6,619 nt of DNA from Candidatus Latescibacterota bacterium (GTDB lineage Bacteria; Blakebacterota; Blakebacteria; Blakebacterales; Blakebacteraceae), in NCBI GenBank assembly GCA_023135015.1, contig JAGLTZ010000260.1, positions 1-6,619 on the forward strand, written 5' to 3'. Below are positions 1 through 4,407 of this stretch, in pieces. The notes under the pieces are model-generated. The model ran no database searches. It worked only from the letters and a program-made list of their open reading frames with translations, and was not told the DNA's origin. The position numbers and the translations under genes were made by a program. Numbering within the stretch: position 1 is the stretch's first letter; the number at the start of each line of letters is the position of its first letter.

Positions 1-604
1 CGGCCCGGAAGACCGCAGGGTCAAATGTGGGTTCCAGCGAAGACGCCGCCTTCCAGGCCGGCGGCAGCCTGAACCTGAGGGTAACAGGCTCGTTCACGCA
101 GTCCGGAAGGTACATGAGAACGGCTGCAGGATTCATGAAGGCATGTCCGGAGTTGAGCTGCGCCGCGTAGGGTGAAGGCTCGTTAGCGTAGACCATGTAG
201 CGAACAACCACCTCTTCCACACTCTCTGTGTTCACGCGCCATCTTCCCAGCGCCACCTGCTCGACATCGAGTACCAGTCCGTCCCGCGTCTCGGCCGAGA
301 GCTCGAAAACATTGCGGCCAAAGAGACGGATACGGTAGCGGGCGGTCCAGGCCGGCATCACCAGCTCCACAGATTGGCGATTCAGGCCTGCCAGTCTGAC
401 GGTGATCTGGAACTGGTGGGAATCGCGCCGCGAAAGGTCCACTTCATAGAAGATATCTGACGGACCTTTCTCCTGAGACAACCGGTCCCGGGAAGTCCCG
501 GTACTTTCAGGGGCGGTACCAGTCGCCGCCACGGCGCCCGTCAGAATCAGAGCAATAATGAGGGCCGGATATCCAGCTCGGGGTTTTCTCATCGCAATAC
601 TCAT
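1..604 (-). CDS. M61-family peptidase (glycyl aminopeptidase-like), N-terminal part only
   Basis: The minus-strand reading frame is open from ATG at 604 to the window edge, giving 201 residues with no stop. Residues 6-27 are a signal peptide or membrane anchor (basic MRKPR followed by a hydrophobic stretch ending near AVAATG), so export to the periplasm or outer surface is expected. From about residue 52 the protein matches the N-terminal beta domain of M61 peptidases: a 'Y-V-L-RR-H' opening strand, the 'MPAWT..Y.IR.F.RNV' block at 83-99, 'RYMVYANE' at 135-142, and 'GHAFMNPAAVLMY' at 153-165. Family members are zinc aminopeptidases, often with a C-terminal PDZ domain. The HExxH zinc site lies beyond the window, so catalytic competence cannot be judged. 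The usual P-G-S before Y in the 'MPAW' block is replaced by A-R. ATG at 592 is an alternative start. Neither start has a good Shine-Dalgarno sequence, but a promoter lies immediately upstream. Confidence 0.8.
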   Translation of the reverse strand, partial: MSIAMRKPRAGYPALIIALILTGAVAATGTAPESTGTSRDRLSQEKGPSDIFYEVDLSRRDSHQFQITVRLAGLNRQSVELVMPAWTARYRIRLFGRNVFELSAETRDGLVLDVEQVALGRWRVNTESVEEVVVRYMVYANEPSPYAAQLNSGHAFMNPAAVLMYLPDCVNEPVTLRFRLPPAWKAASSLEPTFDPAVFRA

Positions 605-612
605 AACCAGGG

Positions 613-641
613 ATTTTAGATTGGGTTCCCCCGGCCGGCAA
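613..641 (-). promoter_or_regulatory. Candidate sigma70-type promoter for the M61 peptidase gene
   Basis: On the minus strand, TTGCCG (641-636, four of six consensus bases) and TAAAAT (618-613, five of six) are separated by exactly 17 bases. Transcription would start near 607-605, only one to three bases before the ATG at 604. This implies a leaderless or nearly leaderless message, or a leader of about 14 bases if ATG 592 is used. The missing Shine-Dalgarno sequence agrees with that. The call is from sequence only. Confidence 0.5.
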
Positions 642-666
642 GCCCAACACCACACCCCGGAACGCA

Positions 667-701
667 TCGACGCCGGCTCACACATGGCGAGCCGGCGTCG
701 A
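667..701. repeat. Perfect 13-bp inverted repeat with 9-base loop
   Basis: TCGACGCCGGCTC at 667-679 is exactly reverse-complemented at 689-701, with a 9-base spacer. It lies between the end of the pafC-like gene and the promoter of the M61 gene, 25 bases upstream of that -35 box. On the minus strand no T-run follows the stem, so it is not a classical intrinsic terminator. It could be a 3' transcript-stabilising hairpin, a Rho-assisted terminator for the regulator operon, or a protein-binding palindrome acting on the M61 promoter. Confidence 0.6.
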
Positions 702-847
702 AATTTACGAAGACCATCCCAGCGTTAAGGGAGTGAAGGAGAGATCGCGAGCGGTGAGAGTTCTTACAGCTCACCTGGGTACGTCTTCACCCGATCTGAC
801 GCAGCCGGAACAAAATGTGTTTACAGGCCCGGCCTGATTCCAAATTC

Positions 848-1813
848 TCATTCCCGACAGCCGTCGGCCATTGCCTTAAGCTTTTCAACGAGTGATTCCC
901 TCATATGCTTTGGCTGCAGAATCTCGGCAGCCTCACCATACGATAGAACGCGCTGGAGCAGCCATCGGGGGCTTGAGGTACGGTATGAAAGCACCAGTGC
1001 GCCGCTCTTGTCGGGCCTACCTCTCCCCTCCTCCTCCATAACCATCTGCGCCGCCGGCGGACAGTAGCGGACCACTATCCTCTCATCCTCTTCTGTCTCG
1101 ACGTAGACCCCTTGTGTGAAATGATCCTCCAGATTGAAGTCGGCTAGTATTTCAAAATGCTCCCCCAGCAGTTCAACCGAGCGGACATGATCGGCCCGGA
1201 AGGTGCGGTAGCCTTCCGCCTTCTCGCAGTAGCCTACCACATACCACAGGCCGTCGCTGCAGATCATCCTGTAGGGGCATATCACCCTTTCAGATACTCT
1301 GCTCCTGTGCTCTGTGAAGTACCGGATCTTCGCCTTCCGGTTTTCATGAACTCCCCTCTCGAGGGTGCTGAAGATCTCACCGGAAAGCTCAGGGGGCGGT
1401 TCCACTCCTATCCTTCCCTTCAGAGCATCGGCTCGCGCTGCCGAGTCCTCGGCTACTTCAGTGATAAGCTTGTAGGCGTGTGCGAGAGCCCGTGTTTCTT
1501 TGGCATCTGTGTGCTCGAGCATCATCGAAATGGCCGTGCGCAGCGCCAGCAGCTCTCCTGGAGTGAAGGAGAGCGGTCGCTTGAAGTGCTCACCGGCCCA
1601 TATATGCACCCTGTCGTCCTCAATGTAGGCGTCCATCACCTCTGCCGACCCGAAGGGGCCGTAGCTGCAGTTGGAGAGGGCCTGCAGATCGCGCAGCAGT
1701 TCAGCGGGTCTGACCTCGAATTCCTCACCCAGTTCCTTCAGGGGCACCTCCTGATTTTGAAGAAGGTAGGGGATCATTCCCAGTATCCGGTTCAGGCGGT
1801 CGGCGCTCGCCAT
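848..1813 (-). CDS. pafC: PafC-like WYL-domain transcriptional regulator
   Basis: The product is a 321-residue cytoplasmic DNA-binding regulator. Residues 4-45 form a winged-helix start typical of PafC ('RLNRILGMIPYLL', then 'LKELGEEFEV' and 'LLRDLQAL'). Residues 80-100 are the family linker ('RPLSFTPGELLALRTA'). The WYL domain spans about 145-217, with W190-Y191-V192 and the conserved arginines in 'YRTFRADHV' (R203, R206). A WCX-type C-terminal domain covers about 245-315. The start is ATG at 1813 because GGAGGG lies about 10 bases upstream, the PafC fold begins right there, and the ATG overlaps the upstream stop as TGATG. The frame is open back to 1936, but that part lies inside the upstream gene. 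In actinobacteria, PafB and PafC act together as activator of a LexA-independent DNA-damage response, with the WYL domain sensing a nucleic-acid ligand. The same role is inferred here, not shown. The alternative is an unrelated WYL regulator pair. Confidence 0.85.
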   Translation of the reverse strand: MASADRLNRILGMIPYLLQNQEVPLKELGEEFEVRPAELLRDLQALSNCSYGPFGSAEVMDAYIEDDRVHIWAGEHFKRPLSFTPGELLALRTAISMMLEHTDAKETRALAHAYKLITEVAEDSAARADALKGRIGVEPPPELSGEIFSTLERGVHENRKAKIRYFTEHRSRVSERVICPYRMICSDGLWYVVGYCEKAEGYRTFRADHVRSVELLGEHFEILADFNLEDHFTQGVYVETEEDERIVVRYCPPAAQMVMEEEGRGRPDKSGALVLSYRTSSPRWLLQRVLSYGEAAEILQPKHMRESLVEKLKAMADGCRE

Positions 1814-1830
1814 CAGCGCGATCCCTCCAC
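1811..1830 (-). promoter_or_regulatory. TGATG stop-start overlap with strong ribosome site, pafB/pafC junction
   Basis: On the minus strand a GGAGGG ribosome site (about 1829-1823) sits inside the end of the pafB-like gene, about 10 bases before the ATG at 1813-1811. The TGA of pafB (1815-1813) shares its A with that ATG. This fixes the pafC start and indicates translational coupling. Confidence 0.75.
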
Positions 1831-2841
1831 CGGTTGCTCGTAGGCATCGATCAGCCTGCGGATCAACGATCGCATATCCCTTCGCAGGCGTCTTGGAGCA
1901 AGTATCTCGACATCCCCCTGCTGGGACAGTACCCACCGGCAGAATGCGATATCGTCCCGGACCTTGATAACAACCTCATTTCTACGCCCCGGCGGGAACT
2001 CCACATCGGGCCGCCCCTGCCAGCGGGCGCGCGCCTGCTGATACTTAACCCTCGACATCTTCACTTCGACGTGTGTGGGTCGCGAAGTGGAGTAGTCCCA
2101 CGGTTCCTGCCCCATGTGGGCCTTTAGCGAGAAATCTTTCGGGACCGTGTAGTCGGGTGTTCCCATGTCGTCACGATTCATCTGCAGGGAACGGATCCGC
2201 TCCAGGCGGAACTGACGGAGCTCACTGCGGAGCAGGCAGTGTCCAACCATATACCAGCCGCCGTTACGCTGGACCAGACCGTACGGGTAGACGTCCCGCT
2301 CGGTCTCCTCGTCACGGTGAAGACTGTAATAGGTCATATGCAGGCACTTCTTATGAAGCAGCGCTTCACATATGGTTTCCAGAGCCGTGGAGACATTATA
2401 CCCCGAGTAATAAAACGCCACGCGTCCGTCCGAATCGGATCCGGGGGGGCTGTCGAATACGAGTTTGCGCAGAACCGACCGGGCCTCGCGGGCCATCCGG
2501 AACCCCTTCATCCCGGCCAGACGACGCACCGCAATCACCAGCGCCCTGATCTCTTCCTCGGTAAAGTCGAATCTGGGAAGGTAGAATCTGGATCGATCCA
2601 GCCTGTAACCCATGAGTACTTCGCTGTCAATCGGGACAGTATCAATCGGTATACCGTGAGCGCGAAGTTCTTCCTTATCCCTCTCGAACTTACGCAGAAT
2701 CGACTTCTCATCCACGCCGCCGACAGGCTGGTATCCGGGCACTTTCAGGCGGATCTCTTCCCATGTCACCGGGAAGCGGTGGTTCAGCAGGTAGGCAATG
2801 AGGTTGAGCTGCCTAAGATCTTTATTGGTCTTCTCGAGCAT
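1813..2841 (-). CDS. pafB: PafB-like WYL-domain transcriptional regulator
   Basis: The product has 342 residues. The N-terminal winged helix (about 8-66) has the PafB signature: 'LIAYLLN', 'VTWEEIRLKVPGY', then 'FERDKEELRAHGIPID'. 'GYRLDRSRFYLPRFDFTEEEIRAL' at 78-101 links to the middle region. The WYL domain (about 150-222) carries W196-Y197-M198, so methionine replaces leucine, and 'RQFRLERIRSL' supplies the ligand-facing arginines. A WCX domain follows at about 255-335. The ATG at 2841 is 6 bases after the stop of the DUF2007 gene and has no strong Shine-Dalgarno sequence, so translation probably depends on coupling. Its TGA shares one base with the ATG of the pafC-like gene, which implies equal expression and probably a heterodimer, as known for actinobacterial PafBC. 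Lysine and acid residues give a soluble profile with no membrane segment. PafB identity is by motif recognition only. Confidence 0.85.
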   Translation of the reverse strand: MLEKTNKDLRQLNLIAYLLNHRFPVTWEEIRLKVPGYQPVGGVDEKSILRKFERDKEELRAHGIPIDTVPIDSEVLMGYRLDRSRFYLPRFDFTEEEIRALVIAVRRLAGMKGFRMAREARSVLRKLVFDSPPGSDSDGRVAFYYSGYNVSTALETICEALLHKKCLHMTYYSLHRDEETERDVYPYGLVQRNGGWYMVGHCLLRSELRQFRLERIRSLQMNRDDMGTPDYTVPKDFSLKAHMGQEPWDYSTSRPTHVEVKMSRVKYQQARARWQGRPDVEFPPGRRNEVVIKVRDDIAFCRWVLSQQGDVEILAPRRLRRDMRSLIRRLIDAYEQPVEGSR

Positions 2842-2847
2842 ATACCG

Positions 2848-3108
2848 CTACAGGTCCATCCTGTCCGTTTCGTTCTCCACCGGTTTGAAGAAATCCCACG
2901 CCTTCTGGAGCAGCCCCAGAGCCTCGTCCCGTCGATCCACCGGCACGAATATCGCGTTCTCATTCAAACCTGAATCGGCCCCGACCTCCAGATCTTCGCC
3001 GGGGATCAGACAGGGCACTCCGTGCTCGGTCAACGTTCTCCGGATCAGGGAGGCCTCCAGAACACTCTTTGCAATGTATATCTGAACAGAGTTCCTGGCA
3101 TCCGGCAT
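2848..3108 (-). CDS. DUF2007-like small protein (putative signal-transducing fold)
   Basis: The product is 86 residues from ATG at 3108. It shows the DUF2007 layout: a first strand 'VQIYIAKS', a helix with 'EASLIRRTLTEHGVPCLI', a variable loop, then 'NAIFVPVDRRDEALGLLQKA', which is the ferredoxin/GlnB-like second half. The family is annotated as putative signal-transducing proteins with no established biochemical function. It is the first gene of the apparent operon with the two WYL regulators, 6 bases from pafB, so a modulating role on them is conceivable. The frame can be extended to a TTG at 3144 (98 residues), but the added residues are low-complexity and precede the fold, and neither start has a clear Shine-Dalgarno sequence. 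There is no signal peptide. Confidence 0.75.
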   Translation of the reverse strand: MPDARNSVQIYIAKSVLEASLIRRTLTEHGVPCLIPGEDLEVGADSGLNENAIFVPVDRRDEALGLLQKAWDFFKPVENETDRMDL

Positions 3109-3121
3109 ACTTCGCAGACTA

Positions 3122-3142
3122 GGGGAGGGTTCCTTCCCCCTC
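3122..3142. repeat. Short GC-rich inverted repeat in the divergent regulatory region
   Basis: GAGGG (3125-3129) and CCCTC (3138-3142) can pair around an 8-base loop, with an alternative register of GGGGA with TCCCC. It lies just upstream of the ATG of the DUF2007 gene, and an 8-base A-run follows at 3150-3157. It may be a leader hairpin limiting translation of the leftward operon. The evidence is weak. Confidence 0.3.
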
Positions 3143-3198
3143 AAGCCCGAAAAAAAATGCTTCCTGTGTGGAGAAGCTGCATCTACTTTGGGGTTGTT

Positions 3199-3375
3199 AT
3201 GCGTGAATGTCTAGACTGCAGTTACTGCTACGTTCCGGCCGAGGGGGCTCCGGCCCGTGGCATCAGTCCAGGTACTCCGTTCGATGATCTTCCGGACGAT
3301 TTCACATGCCCGTCATGCAGCGCATCTCGAGAGCGGTTCGTCCCACTGATCCACGATCGGATCTCTTCACTGTAA
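3199..3375 (+). CDS. Rubredoxin
   Basis: The product is a 58-residue iron protein carrying one Fe(Cys)4 centre for one-electron transfer in the cytoplasm. Two knuckles are visible: C4-L-D-C7 with the following 'YCY', and C38-P-S-C41. Between them is the family core 'GISPGTPFDDLPDDFTCP'. Deviations from the usual sequence are V for D in 'Y-D-P' (CYVPAEG), an additional cysteine at residue 10, F for W in 'DDWxCP', and S for G after the last cysteine. The frame is open upstream to 3022, but that part runs through the opposite DUF2007 gene. ATG 3199 begins three codons before the first cysteine and is preceded by a weak GGGG at 3190-3193. The next gene starts 10 bases downstream, so they are co-transcribed. 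The redox partner is not evident in the window. Confidence 0.85.
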   Translation: MRECLDCSYCYVPAEGAPARGISPGTPFDDLPDDFTCPSCSASRERFVPLIHDRISSL

Positions 3376-3385
3376 GGAGTGCATA

Positions 3386-4093
3386 ATGGCCAAAGATGAC
3401 TGGCGTGGCAGCGGAGCATACGATCTGGACGACGAGCCCGAAGAGCTGGAAATAGTAGAGACTGGATACGGCCGGTACCGCCCGCCTGATGCAGAAGAAA
3501 AGGAGGAGGAGAAAGCCCGGATCGAGAAGTCCCGGCGCCGCCTGATTGCCACCATCGCCGTCATCGCTGTCGGCGTTATCGCTCTGATCGTCATGAGTGG
3601 AAAAGAGCTGGGGCAGACCGAAACAGAAAAGCTCCAGGGGATCACCAATCTCGAGGAGGCCGTCTATCTCTTCGCCGACGAGGATATCACAGCGGTGGGG
3701 AATATCCGCCGCAGGTTCGGCAGCATGGGAGACCTGCTTCCCTTCAATGACGGCATTGTTGCCACATATCTTTTCCTCGAACACCCCGTGGAGATCTGGG
3801 TGGGTATCGCCGCCCTCCAGGAATTGGCTTCTGACGCCTATTCGCTGCTGCTCGAAGAGACCGACCCCGAACTGAACCCCGATTCCCCATGGCGGACCCA
3901 GTCGCAGTTCGTCAGGCAGGGGTTCACCATCACACAGGTAGTCGGACGCGGACAGAGGAACTATTTCTATCAGGACAGCAATATGATCGTCTGGATAACC
4001 GCCGATTCGGTCGCGGCGACATTCGCTCTGAATGCATCTCTCAACACTAACCTTCGAGACTGGATTGCATCACTCAGGCAAGGGGCACCATGA
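3386..4093 (+). CDS. Single-pass membrane protein of unknown function
   Basis: I do not recognise this 235-residue protein. Residues 1-49 are strongly charged and mostly acidic, with a Glu/Lys run at 36-48. KSRRR at 48-52 precedes one hydrophobic segment (53-70), which predicts an N-terminus inside and a C-terminal domain of about 165 residues in the periplasm. That domain has no cysteine and mixes alpha and beta character ('VEIWVGIAALQELASDAYSLL', 'GFTITQVVGRGQRNYFYQ', 'NMIVWITAD'). There is no lipobox or catalytic motif. An AGGAG site at 3375-3379, beginning within the rubredoxin stop codon, sets ATG 3386, so the two genes are almost certainly one transcription unit. A structural or assembly role is possible but unsupported. 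Confidence 0.8.
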   Translation: MAKDDWRGSGAYDLDDEPEELEIVETGYGRYRPPDAEEKEEEKARIEKSRRRLIATIAVIAVGVIALIVMSGKELGQTETEKLQGITNLEEAVYLFADEDITAVGNIRRRFGSMGDLLPFNDGIVATYLFLEHPVEIWVGIAALQELASDAYSLLLEETDPELNPDSPWRTQSQFVRQGFTITQVVGRGQRNYFYQDSNMIVWITADSVAATFALNASLNTNLRDWIASLRQGAP

Positions 4094-4143
4094 CAGAAAT
4101 GACACGTGAAGAGATCCTATCCAAACCCGCTACCGTTCGGTGA
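4090..4143 (+). CDS. Possible 17-residue peptide or truncated gene start
   Basis: An ATG at 4090-4092 overlaps the TGA of the membrane-protein gene as ATGA and opens a frame of 17 codons (MTEMTREEILSKPATVR) ending in TGA at 4141. The ATGA coupling and the 'MTREEIL' style resemble the start of a normal downstream gene that stops abruptly, 22 bases before the terminator hairpin. It could be the remnant of a lost gene, a small peptide, or chance. Confidence 0.3.
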   Translation: MTEMTREEILSKPATVR

Positions 4144-4160
4144 GTCTGGATACAATATAG

Positions 4161-4194
4161 AAAAAGCCCCCCACCCCAACCGGCGGTGAGGGGC
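4161..4194 (-). terminator. Intrinsic terminator of the tRNA-Ala gene
   Basis: On the minus strand a 10-bp stem with one mismatch (4194-4185 pairing with 4175-4166, 9-base loop) is followed by TTTTT (4165-4161). It begins 17 bases after the CCA end of the tRNA. Read rightward the same hairpin is followed only by a mixed CTGTATATG stretch, so it might also weakly stop the rubredoxin operon from the other side. Confidence 0.8.
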
Positions 4195-4211
4195 CTGTAT
4201 ATGCCTGTTTA

Positions 4212-4287
4212 TGGTGGAGATAACGGGACTCGAACCCGTAACCTCCGGCATGCGAAGCCGGCGCTCTCCCAGTTGAGCTATATCCCC
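4212..4287 (-). tRNA. tRNA-Ala (anticodon CGC), CCA encoded
   Basis: This is a complete 76-base cloverleaf. The acceptor GGGGATA pairs with TATCTCC and contains the G3:U70 wobble that defines alanine tRNAs. The D stem is GCTC/GAGC, the anticodon stem CCGGC/GCCGG with loop TTCGCAT, the variable loop AGGTT, and the T arm ACGGG-TTCGAGT-CCCGT. The discriminator is A73, followed by CCA at 4214-4212. The anticodon CGC is at 4254-4252 and reads GCG codons, in keeping with a GC-rich genome. The gene stands alone with its own terminator. Confidence 0.95.
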
Positions 4288-4325
4288 ATTGATTGTTTTT
4301 CCTTTACGAACGCCTTTCCTCCGGT

Positions 4326-4354
4326 TTGACGCTCGCCTGTTGCTACAATATGCT
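4326..4354 (+). promoter_or_regulatory. Candidate sigma70-type promoter for the DsbD-like gene
   Basis: TTGACG (4326-4331, five of six consensus bases) and TATGCT (4349-4354, four of six) are separated by 17 bases. A start near 4361 would give a leader of about 44 bases to the TTG start codon. The region overlaps the opposing tRNA promoter candidate. Confidence 0.5.
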
Positions 4355-4358
4355 GAAA

Positions 4359-4364
4359 ATTATA
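4359..4364 (-). promoter_or_regulatory. Candidate -10 box for the tRNA-Ala gene
   Basis: A perfect TATAAT lies on the minus strand at 4364-4359, about 72 bases upstream of the mature tRNA 5' end. No good -35 box is found at normal spacing (ACAGGT at 17 bases). A TTGATG is present but only 12 bases away, so the call rests on the -10 alone. Confidence 0.4.
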
Positions 4365-4393
4365 CATATGTCTAATCATCAACCTGTGATATT

Positions 4394-4407
4394 GGAGATG
4401 CCACTTG
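4394..4407 (+). promoter_or_regulatory. Ribosome site that selects a TTG start for the DsbD-like gene
   Basis: GGAG at 4394-4397 is seven bases before TTG 4405-4407. An ATG at 4398 directly abuts the GGAG and opens only a nine-codon out-of-frame peptide ending at 4427, so it is an unlikely start. Confidence 0.6.

Larger units (their letters stand above)
605..847. other. Intergenic region between pafC-like and M61 genes
   Basis: No convincing gene is seen in these 243 bases. They contain the M61 promoter candidate, the 13-bp inverted repeat, and a weaker 6-bp inverted repeat (GGTGAG at 753-758, CTCACC at 770-775) of uncertain meaning. Confidence 0.6.

Noticed and set aside
667..701. The 13-bp palindrome as an intrinsic terminator of the pafC transcript
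   Set aside because: On the minus strand no T-run follows the stem, so it was listed as an inverted repeat of unknown role instead.
1157..1843. Long plus-strand open frame (228 codons) opposite the pafC-like gene
   Set aside because: Its translation has no domain logic and it is antisense to a clearly conserved WYL protein. A similar frame at 2239-2973 opposite pafB is rejected for the same reason.
1814..1936. N-terminal extension of the pafC-like gene to 1936 (41 more residues)
   Set aside because: It lies entirely inside the pafB-like gene, shows no domain, and the ATG at 1813 has a strong ribosome site and a stop-start overlap.
3022..3198. N-terminal extension of the rubredoxin gene to 3022 or 3157
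   Set aside because: The extension crosses the opposite-strand DUF2007 gene and rubredoxins begin a few residues before the first cysteine pair.
605..3198. Mycobacterial-type PafBC promoter motif (TTGTC-type) near the regulators
   Set aside because: I found no TTGTC match in the intergenic parts; the only ones noticed were inside coding sequence.
3302..3784. Minus-strand open frame of 160 codons opposite rubredoxin and the membrane protein
   Set aside because: Its hydrophobic and cysteine-rich patches are the complement of the charged tail of the plus-strand gene, which has a proper ribosome site and operon position.
4212..4287. tRNA gene as an integration site for a mobile element
   Set aside because: There is no integrase, no repeated tRNA 3' fragment, and no change of gene content typical of an island within the window.
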